Source: Niabella agricola
Lineage (GTDB): Bacteria > Bacteroidota > Bacteroidia > Chitinophagales > Chitinophagaceae
Assembly: GCF_021538615.1 (NCBI RefSeq)
Contig: NZ_JAJHIZ010000003.1
Coordinates: 310,001 to 374,000 of the forward strand
Direction of reading: 5' to 3'
Length of the DNA: 64,000 nucleotides
The notes beneath the pieces were generated by a model. The model did not search any database. It saw nothing but the letters and a program-made list of their open reading frames with translations, and was not told the DNA's origin. The translations under genes and the position numbers were made by a program. This document shows positions 62,624 to 64,000 of this stretch, in pieces (positions within the stretch are counted from its first letter, which is position 1; the number at the start of each line of letters is the position of its first letter).

Positions 62624-64000
62624 TTATGGTACAACATTCACGGTAAATCCCGCCGTCATACCATTATAAGTACCAAATATTTTTGCACGGCCGGTTATCG
62701 TGCCGGCGGTAAACGTAGTTCCCGAAATCACTCCCAAATCTTCACCACCGCTTAACGTAACTCCACTGGCATAAGAAGCAACAATATGGCCGTATCGGTT
62801 TAATCCATAAAATCTTGGAGCAATTATTCCATTTGTCTTTACCCGAACTGAATACAGATCCGCCACCAGTTTTACGACGGTAGCATCATCCGGTGCGGTG
62901 GATATAACAAACATACCGTTGCCCACATTGGGTGCCGTGGTTGTATTACCCGGAAGGTTTACAAGCCCGGCATTATTATAACCAGCGCCTTTTACATACA
63001 TTGTGCTGAAGGCTCCGCCATTAAGGTTGACTGCATCTGAAGCGCCATACAATTTTAAAATATCCGCAAGGTCTGTAGTGGAGGCTCCTACAGAAACACC
63101 TGGAATCAGGTCTATAACACAAAATACAACCGTCGATTTATCAGCTGATGCGCCAATAGCGGTTCTTGCGGCCCTGGCTATACCCGGGCTTTGCTGATTT
63201 CCGTTTTTCAGAATCCGCAGATCTCCAGAAATCATCTGTTGCGCTATAGTTCCGTCTTCAGTTCGTTTTGCATAATTCACCACGGTTAAGATATCGCCCA
63301 CATTGGCAGCATTTAAAATATCCGCAGAAAAGTCATGTGCGGAAATAACCGCTCCACCTGCAGGAATTGGCATACTACCTTTGTTGTCTGCTCTTATAGT
63401 TTTTGCATTCACACGCACCTGAGCATTTGTGTAATCACCCCACGAAGTTACCGGAGTCACACTCATTTCCGTACCAAAAGGGTTGGTAATGGTATGCTTT
63501 CCTTTAACTGCATTGTAAAGAATTAAATCATCCTGAGCTCTATTATTATTTATGTTCTTAATGTCAATTTTTTGACCATTAGGTAACCGCACATAAGAAT
63601 TGAACTCAAATTCATCAAAGTAAATGGAATTTCCTTTAAAATACACCGGGGCATAGGCGGGGAAATTATAGTTTATATTTGTTATAAGGCCATCAATAAT
63701 ACAGGAGCCGTTAACTCTACCCTGGTGATTGATGCCAGGAGGAGCTGTAAAGGTGTTATTAAATAAATCCCCATTGATTCCAACGAAATACCTGCTTCCC
63801 GCTTTAGATTTTCTTACCGCCATATTGGGAACAGTTTCCATACTTGGAACTGTATCCTTACCAAGCACAGGCTTGAACGACAGATAAGGGTTGCCTGCAT
63901 CCATAAATGTCAGATGTACTTTTAAATGATTGTCGGTATACTTATCTCTCAGATTCAGGAGCATATATTTTGTTCCAGGGCCGATCTCTATTAGCGAAGC
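62624..64000 (-). CDS. phosphodiester-glycosidase-like (NAGPA domain) protein, N-terminus outside window
   Basis: The frame is open to the window edge, so the start lies beyond base 64000; about 458 residues are visible. The NAGPA-type region is recognisable: EIGPGTKYMLLNL, FVGINGDLFNN, VVFCVIDLIPGVS and ADILKLYGASDAVNLNGGAFSTMYV. In typical members the last motif reads NLDGGGSxTM; here it is NLNGGAFSTM, which may alter activity. A C-terminal region (RFYGLNRYGHIVASY to FTVNVVP) looks like a bacterial Ig-like repeat. Probably exported; substrate unknown. Confidence 0.75.
   Translation of the reverse strand, partial: ASLIEIGPGTKYMLLNLRDKYTDNHLKVHLTFMDAGNPYLSFKPVLGKDTVPSMETVPNMAVRKSKAGSRYFVGINGDLFNNTFTAPPGINHQGRVNGSCIIDGLITNINYNFPAYAPVYFKGNSIYFDEFEFNSYVRLPNGQKIDIKNINNNRAQDDLILYNAVKGKHTITNPFGTEMSVTPVTSWGDYTNAQVRVNAKTIRADNKGSMPIPAGGAVISAHDFSADILNAANVGDILTVVNYAKRTEDGTIAQQMISGDLRILKNGNQQSPGIARAARTAIGASADKSTVVFCVIDLIPGVSVGASTTDLADILKLYGASDAVNLNGGAFSTMYVKGAGYNNAGLVNLPGNTTTAPNVGNGMFVISTAPDDATVVKLVADLYSVRVKTNGIIAPRFYGLNRYGHIVASYASGVTLSGGEDLGVISGTTFTAGTITGRAKIFGTYNGMTAGFTVNVVP

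Overview
The window looks like chromosomal DNA of a Bacteroidota member, most likely Chitinophagaceae (a Niabella- or Niastella-like genome). This is inferred from gene content: a fused CcoNO cbb3 oxidase with separate small CcoQ and CcoS, BlaI plus M56 peptidase, carboxypeptidase-like regulatory and SusC-type VVVGYG motifs, ornithine aminotransferase, DUF1080 and sulfatase proteins, and TAnnTTTG-type -7 promoter boxes. No rRNA, tRNA, CRISPR array or prophage was seen. Base composition is mid-range for most of the window and becomes visibly AT-richer from about 59.3 kb to the right end.

Layout. 1-3.8 kb: the end of a sugar-utilisation locus (GH106-like glycosidase, arabinose-isomerase-like protein). 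3.8-4.3 kb: a lone lipoprotein. 4.4-16.6 kb: a surface-glycan locus. It holds CDP-glucose synthesis and 4,6-dehydration, a 3,5-epimerase, a sugar C-methyltransferase, a reductase/epimerase, a CmcI-type methyltransferase, four glycosyltransferases and a YfhO-type membrane protein. 16.7-31.7 kb: mostly housekeeping genes (queuosine-precursor transporter, carA, MFS pump, pdxH-like, Nudix, YfiT/DinB, FKBP, an ATPase of the DUF234 type with two palindromes in front, an ABC ATPase, aspartate kinase, an L,D-transpeptidase/TonB fusion, threonine aldolase, pgi, a bifunctional nuclease). 31.7-34.7 kb: ispE, rocD behind a structured leader with a 21-codon ORF, and a VIT-like membrane protein. 35.8-37.7 kb: an ECF sigma factor and a probable anti-sigma/TonB-like partner. 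37.7-40.5 kb: a 15-bp-periodic palindrome array, a DUF1080 protein and a sulfatase. 40.6-43 kb: MscS channel, SirB1-like protein, small secreted protein. 43-51.7 kb: a complete cbb3 oxidase operon on the minus strand (ccoI-ccoS-ccoNO-ccoQ-ccoP-ccoG-fixH-safE). 51.9-59.1 kb: blaI, M56 peptidase, GroES-like protein, cupin, cyclophilin lipoprotein, GH20 hexosaminidase, ApbE. 59.3-64 kb: a HlyD-type export adaptor broken by an IS3-family element, an AT-rich gene-poor stretch, and a phosphodiester-glycosidase-like protein that runs off the window.

How genes work together. The glycan locus forms one mostly overlapping transcription unit that would make a methylated 6-deoxy sugar on a CDP carrier and polymerise it. 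The cbb3 block contains structural subunits, copper import (CcoI) and assembly factors in one operon. The sigma/anti-sigma pair and the BlaI/M56 pair are two sensor-regulator modules. The strongest unexplained signals are the paired 49-bp palindromes before the DUF234-type ATPase, the four TTGTnnACAA-like sites spaced exactly 15 bp apart at 37.8 kb, the leader in front of rocD, and the IS insertion that splits an otherwise intact export adaptor with a 4-bp target duplication.
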